Positions 16,895 through 25,521 of a stretch of 64,000 nt of DNA are shown piece after piece (the stretch's first letter is position 1; each line of letters opens with the position of its first letter). The notes beneath the pieces are model-generated. The model was not told the DNA's origin. It searched no databases and saw only the letters and a program-made list of their open reading frames with translations. Source of the stretch: Acholeplasma sp. GTDB taxonomy: Bacteria > Bacillota_I > Bacilli_A > Acholeplasmatales > Acholeplasmataceae. Location: positions 1 to 64,000 of the forward strand of contig QZKD01000016.1 of the NCBI GenBank assembly GCA_003605085.1, written 5' to 3'. Both the position numbers and the translations under genes were made by a program.

Positions 16895-19265
16895 AAAACT
16901 CATTGTTATTGTCTTGATTTTGATTATGACGAGTTTAACTGTGCGTGCAACTTATCTCGAATCGCCTAAAGATACCAAACTTCCACCTGATGAAGTGACT
17001 TATGTCATCAGTGAACCCACAGATATGCAGTTCCTTTATGAAAATGACAATTACAAGTATTATTTCAGAGATTCAAGAGATGTTTTCGCCATTTATGATA
17101 AACGAAATGGGTATACTTGGAAAACTGGACTTGACATTCCTTTTGATAATGAGATCAAAGACAATTGTGATCTCTTGCTAGAAGGAGAAATCCCTCCCAC
17201 AGAAGAAGAGATTCTCGCGACATGTCTTCCCCTTGAAGACCGCATGAATACCCTTTTCGAAGGAATCGGAAATTCACTTTTAACCATGGAATATTATGAC
17301 AGCGCCATGCAGATTAAACGTATTTCAAGTGCGTCTGAAGAAGCGGTTCGTTCAACATTAGTTATGGTCAATAACGATTCCTCACATTATCGTTTGGATG
17401 TAACCTTTGATGTCATTGATGTCATCTTAAAAGTTCATATTTATTTAACGGAAGATGGCATGAAATATCAAATTTTAGATGATGAGATTTCTGGTGAGGA
17501 TACCGCCGATATTGCTGCTTTCATTTTTACACCATTTATGGGTGCCTCAGGTGGTCAACAACTTATTTTTGATATGGCTGAAATGGATTATCCAAGAGCC
17601 ACAGAAAATGTTCCCAAAGAGCGTATTCCGGGGTATATTTTCGTTCCAGATGGAAGTGGAGCTCTTTTGAGACTCGATGACTACACGACATCCTTATCAA
17701 CCTATCGCGGTGATATGTACGGAGCGGATTTTAGCACGGATACTTATCATTATCGTTGGCAATTCGGGTATGTTCCTTTAAAGAACCCAACACTTCCTCT
17801 CTATGGAGTGGCGCATGGAAATCGTCAAGCAGCATTCTTTGCCCATGCAACCGATGGGGCTGAGTTCATGGAAATCATCTCCAGTCCTCATAACAACTTA
17901 ACTCCATATAATTACGTATATGCACGTTTTAATCGAAACAATGTATTCCAACAAATTTACAACCAAGCAGGAGCCGGTTACAACACGTTATTTCCTGAAA
18001 AGATGTCTTATGACATTACGATGGATTATGTTTTCTTAGCAGGTGATGGTCAAACGGATGGCTATCCAGCTGACTATGTTGGAATGGCACTCAAATATCG
18101 TGATATTTTAATCGATAATGATATCATTCATCCGATGGAAGAACAGATGGATGCAATGCCTATTCGCCTTGATTTCATCATGGCGGATGCGATGGATTCA
18201 CTTATTGGTACACAAGATGTCGTGGTGACAACCATTGATCAGGTAAAAGAAATACTCACCGAACTCAATTCCACAGGCATTGAAAGCATTAATTCAGGTG
18301 TTTATGGTTATCAACGCGGTGGAATCACTTTAGGAGATAAAGATAATCCTAATTGGACACGCGCGATTGGAACTAAAAATGATTTTGAAGATGTTGTTGC
18401 CGATTTAGCAGAACTTGATATTGATCTATCGCTTGCTTTAAACTATTCAACCATCTATGAAGAACAGATGAGTTTACTAGGTAATGCAGCTAAACACTAT
18501 AACGGGTGGTACATTAGAGAACACATCGTCGGAGAAGTAGGACCTGTAAGTGAAACATATTTTGCACGTCCTAATCTTGTCGCTTCATGGATTAAATCCC
18601 ATGAAAAAGCAGTAAGAGATCTCAATATGATGAGTTTTACCTATGAAGGTGTGACCAACTTACTCTATAGCGACTATGGTCGTGATGAATTATCGATTCA
18701 AGAAGTCATGGCACTCTATAGTGAAACACTGATGGCCATCGATGAAAATTATAAGATCAATGCGTTGAACCCAAATCTCTATTTATGGCCATTCATTGAT
18801 CGCTACTTACAAGCACCTGTATTTACTTCACAGTACCTCATTCAAACCGATACTGTACCTTTCTTGCAACTCGTTTTACAAGGATCGATGGAAATCTATG
18901 CATCCTATGCAAACTTCTCATTTTATACCGATAGTGATGTACTACGTATGATCGATTATAATGTATTCCCATCGTTTATGTTAACCCATGATCCTTCGTA
19001 TGAATTGGTATCTACAAATTCTTCAAACTTCTATTCAACAGAATTCGTACTTTATGAAGACATGATTCATGATATTTATTCTCGCATGAGTGATGCGTAT
19101 CAAAATGTCTTAAATGCCTCATGGGTGGATCGTGAAGTGTATCAACCCGGTGTGATCATCAATACCTATGATAATGGCGTTAGAATTGTCATCAATTACA
19201 CTGATGAACTCGTTCTTTATGAGGGGCATTCTGTGACTGCACTCAATTACCGCGTGTTGGATTAA
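16881..19265 (+). CDS. DUF5696-like exported protein, possible glycan-active enzyme
   Basis: A 794-residue protein with an N-terminal signal/anchor (MYFNKKLIVIVLILIMTSLT) and no lipobox. The first 300 residues are beta-rich. The next part has barrel-like strand-helix alternation (PIRLDFIMADAMDS, GIESINSGVYGYQRGG, IDLSLALNYSTIYEEQ, NLYLWPFIDRYLQAPVF), and a small beta domain ends it. This agrees with proteins annotated DUF5696, which I recall beside Yip1 and sugar permease genes in Paenibacillus and Clostridia. A glycoside-hydrolase-like barrel is plausible but no catalytic pair can be named. It overlaps the NHL-Yip1 gene by 14 nt and lies 10 nt before the next permease, so stoichiometric expression is likely. 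AAGGAGGTGATTC is a near-perfect ribosome-binding site. Confidence 0.65.
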   Translation: MYFNKKLIVIVLILIMTSLTVRATYLESPKDTKLPPDEVTYVISEPTDMQFLYENDNYKYYFRDSRDVFAIYDKRNGYTWKTGLDIPFDNEIKDNCDLLLEGEIPPTEEEILATCLPLEDRMNTLFEGIGNSLLTMEYYDSAMQIKRISSASEEAVRSTLVMVNNDSSHYRLDVTFDVIDVILKVHIYLTEDGMKYQILDDEISGEDTADIAAFIFTPFMGASGGQQLIFDMAEMDYPRATENVPKERIPGYIFVPDGSGALLRLDDYTTSLSTYRGDMYGADFSTDTYHYRWQFGYVPLKNPTLPLYGVAHGNRQAAFFAHATDGAEFMEIISSPHNNLTPYNYVYARFNRNNVFQQIYNQAGAGYNTLFPEKMSYDITMDYVFLAGDGQTDGYPADYVGMALKYRDILIDNDIIHPMEEQMDAMPIRLDFIMADAMDSLIGTQDVVVTTIDQVKEILTELNSTGIESINSGVYGYQRGGITLGDKDNPNWTRAIGTKNDFEDVVADLAELDIDLSLALNYSTIYEEQMSLLGNAAKHYNGWYIREHIVGEVGPVSETYFARPNLVASWIKSHEKAVRDLNMMSFTYEGVTNLLYSDYGRDELSIQEVMALYSETLMAIDENYKINALNPNLYLWPFIDRYLQAPVFTSQYLIQTDTVPFLQLVLQGSMEIYASYANFSFYTDSDVLRMIDYNVFPSFMLTHDPSYELVSTNSSNFYSTEFVLYEDMIHDIYSRMSDAYQNVLNASWVDREVYQPGVIINTYDNGVRIVINYTDELVLYEGHSVTALNYRVLD

Positions 19266-19275
19266 GGAGGCTAAG

Positions 19276-20328
19276 ATGAAAAAACCTAAATCAAAAGTCT
19301 CAGACTTATCAAAACATGTCAATCGCTCAGCTTACTTATTCTTACTTCCTTGGCTCATTGGATTTATCATTTTCGTAGCCTATCCCTTTTTCTACACCAT
19401 CTATCTTTCACTAAATACTGTCGTAAGAGATGTAACTGGATGGACGAATACATGGATTGGGCTTGCCAATTATGAAACAGCTTTCTTTAAGAATACGACG
19501 TTTAACCCACTGATCTTAGATTTCGTAGTGGTCGAGTTGACCTATGTACCGGCTATTCTCGTATTATCTTTAATTCTTTCTTTATTGCTTAATGCAAACA
19601 TTAAGTTCCGTGCAGGATTTAGAATGATTTACTTCTTCCCAGTCGTTGTTTTATCGGGACCTGTCATGACTGAACTCATCAACTCGGATTCTACCACGCG
19701 AATCGATGTCACGGACATCATCGTATTCCGTATGATCGAAAATTTCTCACCCTTTATTGCCGATATGATTGCTGGAATTTTTAATAATTTTACTTTGATC
19801 TTATGGTTTACAGGGATTCCCATCGTCTTGTTTATGAACGGGCTACAAAAAATCAATTCTCAACTTTACGAAGCTGCGCAAATTGATGGAGCTAATTCAT
19901 GGCAAATTCTATGGAAAATTACCATTCCAAATTTAAAATCAACAGCACTCGTTGTTTCGATCTTCTCGGTTGTACAGATCGCAATCTTCCAGGTGAACCC
20001 CATCTACAACTTCGTGGTTGGAACCATTCGTGATAATTACTCCGATGGACTTGGATTTGCTGCTGCGGTTGTCTTGATCTACTCGCTCATTGTCATCATC
20101 TTTGTCGGAATCGCATATGCACTCTTAAGAGAAAAAGATGATACGATCTATGAAGAATCACTGCGTGAAAGAAAAGAAAGAACACTGGAGAAGATGAAGA
20201 AGTTGCAACAACAAAAACTTCAAAAACCACTCTCTCAACAAATCAAAGATAGCCTCATGGACTTAACACATAAGATTAAAGAAAAAATGAAGCAAAAGGA
20301 GGATAAGAACCATGATCAAAAAGCTTGA
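19276..20328 (+). CDS. Sugar ABC transporter permease B1 (MalF-like) with charged C-terminal tail
   Basis: 350 residues, about six membrane segments (first: YLFLLPWLIGFIIFVAYPFF) and an EAA loop (QLYEAAQIDGANSWQILWK). Unlike permease A1 it carries about 70 extra C-terminal residues, rich in Lys, Glu and Gln (ERKERTLEKMKKLQQQKLQK), probably a cytoplasmic coiled helix. The tail could contact the ATPase or a partner. ATG follows AAGGAGGCTAAG. It overlaps the next permease gene by 17 nt. Confidence 0.87.
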   Translation: MKKPKSKVSDLSKHVNRSAYLFLLPWLIGFIIFVAYPFFYTIYLSLNTVVRDVTGWTNTWIGLANYETAFFKNTTFNPLILDFVVVELTYVPAILVLSLILSLLLNANIKFRAGFRMIYFFPVVVLSGPVMTELINSDSTTRIDVTDIIVFRMIENFSPFIADMIAGIFNNFTLILWFTGIPIVLFMNGLQKINSQLYEAAQIDGANSWQILWKITIPNLKSTALVVSIFSVVQIAIFQVNPIYNFVVGTIRDNYSDGLGFAAAVVLIYSLIVIIFVGIAYALLREKDDTIYEESLRERKERTLEKMKKLQQQKLQKPLSQQIKDSLMDLTHKIKEKMKQKEDKNHDQKA

Positions 20329-21385
20329 TCTTGCCAAATGGAGAAAACTTCTTTTTGGACACAAAGCAACCTCTGGGATCTTCGGTAAGACTGTCGTTTA
20401 CGCGCTACTGATTGGTGTCAGTTACATCTTCCTTTATCCTTTGCTTAAGATGATTTCCATGTCATTTTTAACCCAGATTGACCTTGTCAATCCAGAAGTA
20501 GACTGGATTCCTACGCAGCTCAGTTTTGCTAACTATGTTGTAGCGAATCGCGTCTTGGGGTTATTACCTCCTTCGTTAGCTAATTTTGCAGAAGCACCTT
20601 TGCAAGCAATTCTTGGTATCTTTAGTGATGCAGGTAATTTATTTCAATCACTTAGAAATATTGGTGTCGTTGCATTTGTTCAAACTGTGATTGCTTCACT
20701 GACTGGTTTTGCGTTTGCACGTTATGAATTCAAATTTAAGAAATTTTGGTTTGCGATGGTCTTATTATCCTTCGTCATTCCGTTACCTATGGTTACTATT
20801 CCACGCGTGATGACGATTTTCGGATTACAAGACAACGTTTGGACACCATTCTTTAATTCAACACTTCGTGGTACATTTCTTGATGGTATATTAAAACCCA
20901 CACTATTCCAAACGATGTTTCCTCAATTTTTGTTAACACTCTTTGGACAAGGTGTGAATTCTGCCATCCTTATTTTGATTTTCTACAACTTCTTCAAGAT
21001 GATTCCAATCTCTTTGGATGAAGCTGCAAGAATTGATGGGGCAACCTCAACACAAGTTTTCTGGCATATTTATGTTAAACTTGTCACGCCCATTATTATC
21101 ACCGTCTTCTTATTTGCTTTTGTCTGGAATTGGAATGATATCTATTCAGCAACGATCTATTATAATTCCAATAATCCATTAATTGTGTTAAGATTATCAT
21201 TGTTTGCCTCTCAATTTGAAGACCTTGCCGGAAGCATTCCTGGCCAAGGTGGTGAAGTGAGAATTAATGAAGCCTACCGTATGGCTGCAACCTTCTTATC
21301 GATGTTACCGCTATTTATCATGTACCTAGCGGCACAGCGTAAGTTTATTGAAGGTATTGAACGTACAGGTATGACAGGAGAATAA
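20312..21385 (+). CDS. Carbohydrate ABC transporter permease B2 (MalG-like) with insertions
   Basis: 357 residues, some 70 more than the usual MalG-type permease and than A2. The extra length is in outward loops: one between residues about 75 and 115 (LLPPSLANFAEAPLQAILG) and one between about 170 and 210 (TPFFNSTLRGTFLDGILKPT). The EAA loop is intact (LDEAARIDGATSTQVFWH). The enlarged outer loops may contact the large SBP or DUF5696 proteins (inference). It starts inside the previous gene after AAGGAGGATAAG and ends 4 nt before the GH16 lipoprotein gene. Confidence 0.86.
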   Translation: MIKKLDLAKWRKLLFGHKATSGIFGKTVVYALLIGVSYIFLYPLLKMISMSFLTQIDLVNPEVDWIPTQLSFANYVVANRVLGLLPPSLANFAEAPLQAILGIFSDAGNLFQSLRNIGVVAFVQTVIASLTGFAFARYEFKFKKFWFAMVLLSFVIPLPMVTIPRVMTIFGLQDNVWTPFFNSTLRGTFLDGILKPTLFQTMFPQFLLTLFGQGVNSAILILIFYNFFKMIPISLDEAARIDGATSTQVFWHIYVKLVTPIIITVFLFAFVWNWNDIYSATIYYNSNNPLIVLRLSLFASQFEDLAGSIPGQGGEVRINEAYRMAATFLSMLPLFIMYLAAQRKFIEGIERTGMTGE

Positions 21386-21389
21386 AAAA

Positions 21390-22289
21390 ATGAAAAAACT
21401 CTTACTATTTACTTTACTTGCCGCATTCATCTTCCTCTTATCCTCATGTGAGGAAGATGAACCGACACCACCAGAAGAAACGGATTATTCCCTTTGTAAA
21501 GGTGCAGGGTACGATTATGATTACACAACCATTGATGACTATGAACTCGTATGGTCTGATGAATTTGATGTCGATGGAGCCCTTGATTCAACCAAATGGG
21601 GATATGATGTCGGTGGTCAAGGTTGGGGTAATAATGAACTCCAATATTATACCAACGGCCTTAATTCTTGGGTAGAAGATGGCAAGATGATTATTGAAGC
21701 CAGAAAAGAAGCTTACTTAGGTCGCGAATATACGTCAGCACGCGTCATCAGCAAAAATAAAGGCGATTGGAAATATGGTAGATTTGAAATCAGTGCTAAG
21801 CTTCCAACCGGTGTTGGCACATGGCCAGCGATCTGGATGTTACCCACGGATTGGCGCTATGGCAATTGGCCAAACAGTGGTGAAATTGATATCATGGAGC
21901 ATGTGGGCTATGACCAAAATGTGATCCATGGTTCCATTCATACCAAATTCTACAATCATTCTATTGGAACACAAAAAGGTGGTTCTCGTGTGATTGAAAG
22001 TGCTTCGACAGGATTTAACACATATTCAATTGTTTGGCTTCCAGAACGCATCATTTTCTATATCAATGATGTTCAGTATTTCCGCTTTTATCCAGGTCTG
22101 TATCTTAACTGTCCTGGTTTTGAAGAATGGCCTTTTGATCAACGTTTCCACCTACTTCTCAATATCGCCATCGGTGGTAATTGGGGTGGTGCTGAAGGTG
22201 TTGATGACTCCATCTTCCCTCAACGCATGGAAATTGAGTATGTCAGAGTCTATCAGTCAGACACCGTGACCAACTTACAGAAAGGATAA
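21390..22289 (+). CDS. GH16 laminarinase lipoprotein
   Basis: Surface endo-beta-1,3-glucanase. The lipoprotein signal ends in LLSSC (C20), and a short acidic/proline linker with a small Cys-containing segment precedes the GH16 domain at about residue 53. The catalytic motif GEIDIMEHVG gives E165, D167 and E170. The flanking strands WPAIWMLPTDWR and IAIGGNWGG match the cytoplasmic GH16 at 4963, of which it looks a distant paralogue. Length 299. Lying at the end of the transporter genes, it should release oligosaccharides for the SBPs. Confidence 0.9.
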   Translation: MKKLLLFTLLAAFIFLLSSCEEDEPTPPEETDYSLCKGAGYDYDYTTIDDYELVWSDEFDVDGALDSTKWGYDVGGQGWGNNELQYYTNGLNSWVEDGKMIIEARKEAYLGREYTSARVISKNKGDWKYGRFEISAKLPTGVGTWPAIWMLPTDWRYGNWPNSGEIDIMEHVGYDQNVIHGSIHTKFYNHSIGTQKGGSRVIESASTGFNTYSIVWLPERIIFYINDVQYFRFYPGLYLNCPGFEEWPFDQRFHLLLNIAIGGNWGGAEGVDDSIFPQRMEIEYVRVYQSDTVTNLQKG

Positions 22290-22292
22290 CGC

Positions 22293-25200
22293 ATGATGAA
22301 CTCTTCTTATGTTTATGAACAAGGCAAATTGTGGATTGATCGTTACGATCAGAAAAAACCATTTGCCTCCTTTTTGCCTGGCATCGCTGGACGCTATGGC
22401 ATCCCTATGTGGGTGTATTATGTGAATCGAGGTCAATTGATTTCTAGTTTTGGTCTAGAATCTAAAGATCAAGCCATATTGGATTTCAGTCCAGCGAATA
22501 TGGCGTATCGGCGTACAGAAATCGATGGATTTAGAACATTCATCAAAGTAGATGGTCGTTATTATGAACCCTTTAATTCAAATAATAATCATCCACGATC
22601 CATGTGGTCAGAGACCAATGCTGTCGGTATAAAAGAAGTATTCGATGATCTCGAACTTACCGTTAAGTATTTTAACGTGACCAATCAACCTTATCCAGGT
22701 TTAATTCGAAAAGTATCATTAAAAAACTTAAGAAAAGATCATCGCCATATTGAACTCGTCGATGGATTAGCCACCATGTGGCCATATGGAACCAATCAGT
22801 TCATGATTAAAAACATGAGTAATCTCGCGGTTGCTTGGTTTGATGTTTTTAATCAAGAGCGCAAGATGCCTTTACTTAAAAATAGATCAACCACAGAAGA
22901 CACGGCTGAAGTTGAAGGAGTTGAACAAGGAAATTTCTATGTATCTGTCAATCAGGAACAAGAAAAACTCGATGTCATCTTTGATCCATCACTCATTTTT
23001 GGCTATGAAATGTCTTTGCGTAACCCCCAAATATTCCAAGAACAAATCTTAGATCAATTATTGCTTCAGGAACAAGTCACCGTCAATCAGTTGATGAGTG
23101 GTTTTTCTGCTGCAACATTCATGCTTGATCAAGAATATCAGTTCTATACACTCTTTGGTAAGGCTAACCATCTAGAGGAACTTCATGAACTTGAAACAAA
23201 ACTCAGTTTTGAGTATTTTCAAGAGCTAGAACGTGATGCGGATATCCTAGGACAAGAAGTGACTGCACCAGTAGAAGTTTCTACACATTATAAAACGTTT
23301 GATGCATACTTAAAGCAAAGTTTTCTAGATAATTTACTCCGTGGTGGATTCCCACTTGTCTTCAAGGGAAAAGAACATGAGATTATCTATCATATCTATT
23401 CAAGAATCCATGGCGATATGGAAAGAGAGTACAACAATTTTTTCGTTGAACCCGCGTATTTCTCTCAAGGTAATGGTTCGTATCGTGATGTGAATCAAAA
23501 CAGAAGAAATGATGTCTACTTCGTCCCTGAAGCACAAATATTTAATATTCATCAATTTATGGATCTCATCCAACTTGATGGACATAACCCTCTAACCATT
23601 CAGGGAAGTAAACTAAGTGTGACAGCAGAAGATTTGCCAGATATGTTAAAACTTGTGACATCCCATCAAGAGCGGATTGAAAAGATTTTAAAACAACCTT
23701 TTACACCTGGTAAGCTTATGACAGAGATTGATCATCATAAAATAGGACTTACCGTGGATAAGGATCGTTTCTTAAACCATGTTCTTTCCTATGCAACGCA
23801 AGAGATTCAATCGGTGTATGGCACTGGATATTGGAGTGATCACTGGATTTATAACATGGATTTGATCGAGGCATATTTAAATGTTTTCCCCGATCGCCTC
23901 GATAAACTGCTCTTAAGTCCCGAGTACCGATTCTATCAAAATCATGTCTCTGTTTTCCCAAGATCCATTAAATATGTGATGACACCTAAAGGTGAAGTAA
24001 GACAACTTTATCCTCTTTACCATGACCAAGAAAAAATCAATAAGACGCATCTTAAAGTCAATCAGACCAATTTCCACAAGAGCATACACGGGGAAACCAT
24101 TCGTGTCACCTTACTGACAAAATTGATTCATTTAGCATCGATCAAGTTTACCAGTCTTGATCCTGAAGGTATGGGAATCATGATGGATAGTGAAAAACCG
24201 GGATGGAATGATGCGATGAACGGATTACCTGCAATTTTCGGTTCTGGACTCACTGAAACCATTACCTTGAAGCGATTAATTAATCGTTTAATCGAATGGT
24301 TACCACATCTAGATCAGGAAATATTTATGGTTCCAACTCGTATTGCCCAGTTCTTTAAAGACATCATTAGTGGGATTGAGTATGGATTTGATTATATGCA
24401 AGATCTTCGTGAAGCTTTTGATAGAGATACCAAATTCTTCCTTGATCCACAGCCAATAAAGATCCATAAAAATGATCTTATTTCAGGATTAAATATCATA
24501 CTCAAATCCATTGAAAAGGGCTTAACAAAAGCGAAAAAGATGGGTGATGGTATATTGCCAACCTATCTTTCATATGAAGCGTTTGATTATAAAGTCAATG
24601 AAGTCAAACATCCTGAACTTGGCTATCCGACAGTGACAGTTCGTCAATGGAAAGTCAGAATGCTACCATTTTATTTGGAAGCACCAGCAACGTATATGAA
24701 GCAGCTTCATGATCATGATGAAGCGAAGATGATCTATCAAAAAATTAAGCAAACAGACATGTATGATGAAAAACTAGGACTCTATCTCACCTCAAATCCT
24801 TTAGACGATGAGACGCTTGAAATCGGTCGTGCCCGTGCATTCACCAAGGGTTGGCTTGAGCGTGAAGCATGTTTCATGCATATGTCATATAAGTATTTGA
24901 TCAGCTTGATCAAGAGTGGTCTTTATGAAGAATACTTTACCGATATGAAGACAGCGATGCCCCCATTTATGGATCCAGAAATCTATGGTAGAAGCCCCTT
25001 GGAGAATGCTTCCTTTATCGCAACCTCTAATAACCCCAATCCAAAAAATCACGGTCGCGCATTTGTCGCACGTCTAACTGGAACGACATCAGAAGCGATG
25101 ACACTGATGATTCTTATGATGACTGGGAAGACGTTGTTTACCTTTGAAGATCAAGTCTTGAAGTTCAAGATTCATCCCATTCTCACCCATGATTTCTTTG

Positions 25201-25424
25201 ATCAGAAACACGAGGTCTCTTTTAAATTATTTAGTAAAGTCAATATCACCATTTATAATCCAGAAAACAAAAACACGTTTGAAGGACTTTATCCGGTCGA
25301 ATATCAACTTAAAAATGCATTTGATCATGTAACCGTACAAGGACCCACAGTTGATGGTCATCTTGCTGAGCAAATTCGACGTGGTCATTTTGATCATGTC
25401 CGTGTAACCTTAAAATCGAAATAA
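22293..25424 (+). CDS. Large phosphorylase of the GH94-like clan, probable beta-1,3-oligoglucan phosphorylase (GH161/GH149 type)
   Basis: A 1043-residue cytoplasmic protein, about 200 longer than the GH94 at 2062. It has the same catalytic element GWNDAMNG (D640 likely acid) inside SEKPGWNDAMNGLPAIFGSG, and the characteristic SYRDVNQNRRNDV (about 396-408) and GTGYWSDHWIYNMDLIEAY. Size and motifs fit the long beta-1,3-oligoglucan phosphorylases of GH149/GH161, which take glucose-1-phosphate from the end of laminari-oligosaccharides. Which family is correct needs a profile search. It would handle chains of three or more, leaving laminaribiose to the GH94. Start at ATG 22293 (or 22296). It is the last gene of operon B. 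Confidence 0.78.
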   Translation: MMNSSYVYEQGKLWIDRYDQKKPFASFLPGIAGRYGIPMWVYYVNRGQLISSFGLESKDQAILDFSPANMAYRRTEIDGFRTFIKVDGRYYEPFNSNNNHPRSMWSETNAVGIKEVFDDLELTVKYFNVTNQPYPGLIRKVSLKNLRKDHRHIELVDGLATMWPYGTNQFMIKNMSNLAVAWFDVFNQERKMPLLKNRSTTEDTAEVEGVEQGNFYVSVNQEQEKLDVIFDPSLIFGYEMSLRNPQIFQEQILDQLLLQEQVTVNQLMSGFSAATFMLDQEYQFYTLFGKANHLEELHELETKLSFEYFQELERDADILGQEVTAPVEVSTHYKTFDAYLKQSFLDNLLRGGFPLVFKGKEHEIIYHIYSRIHGDMEREYNNFFVEPAYFSQGNGSYRDVNQNRRNDVYFVPEAQIFNIHQFMDLIQLDGHNPLTIQGSKLSVTAEDLPDMLKLVTSHQERIEKILKQPFTPGKLMTEIDHHKIGLTVDKDRFLNHVLSYATQEIQSVYGTGYWSDHWIYNMDLIEAYLNVFPDRLDKLLLSPEYRFYQNHVSVFPRSIKYVMTPKGEVRQLYPLYHDQEKINKTHLKVNQTNFHKSIHGETIRVTLLTKLIHLASIKFTSLDPEGMGIMMDSEKPGWNDAMNGLPAIFGSGLTETITLKRLINRLIEWLPHLDQEIFMVPTRIAQFFKDIISGIEYGFDYMQDLREAFDRDTKFFLDPQPIKIHKNDLISGLNIILKSIEKGLTKAKKMGDGILPTYLSYEAFDYKVNEVKHPELGYPTVTVRQWKVRMLPFYLEAPATYMKQLHDHDEAKMIYQKIKQTDMYDEKLGLYLTSNPLDDETLEIGRARAFTKGWLEREACFMHMSYKYLISLIKSGLYEEYFTDMKTAMPPFMDPEIYGRSPLENASFIATSNNPNPKNHGRAFVARLTGTTSEAMTLMILMMTGKTLFTFEDQVLKFKIHPILTHDFFDQKHEVSFKLFSKVNITIYNPENKNTFEGLYPVEYQLKNAFDHVTVQGPTVDGHLAEQIRRGHFDHVRVTLKSK

Positions 25425-25521
25425 ATAAGTCACTCACTGTCTTTAAGATAAAGAGATGACAAACATTCTGTTATCGATGAGCATCATTGTTTTTGTTTTG
25501 GTTTAAATAATGGAGGTTAGC

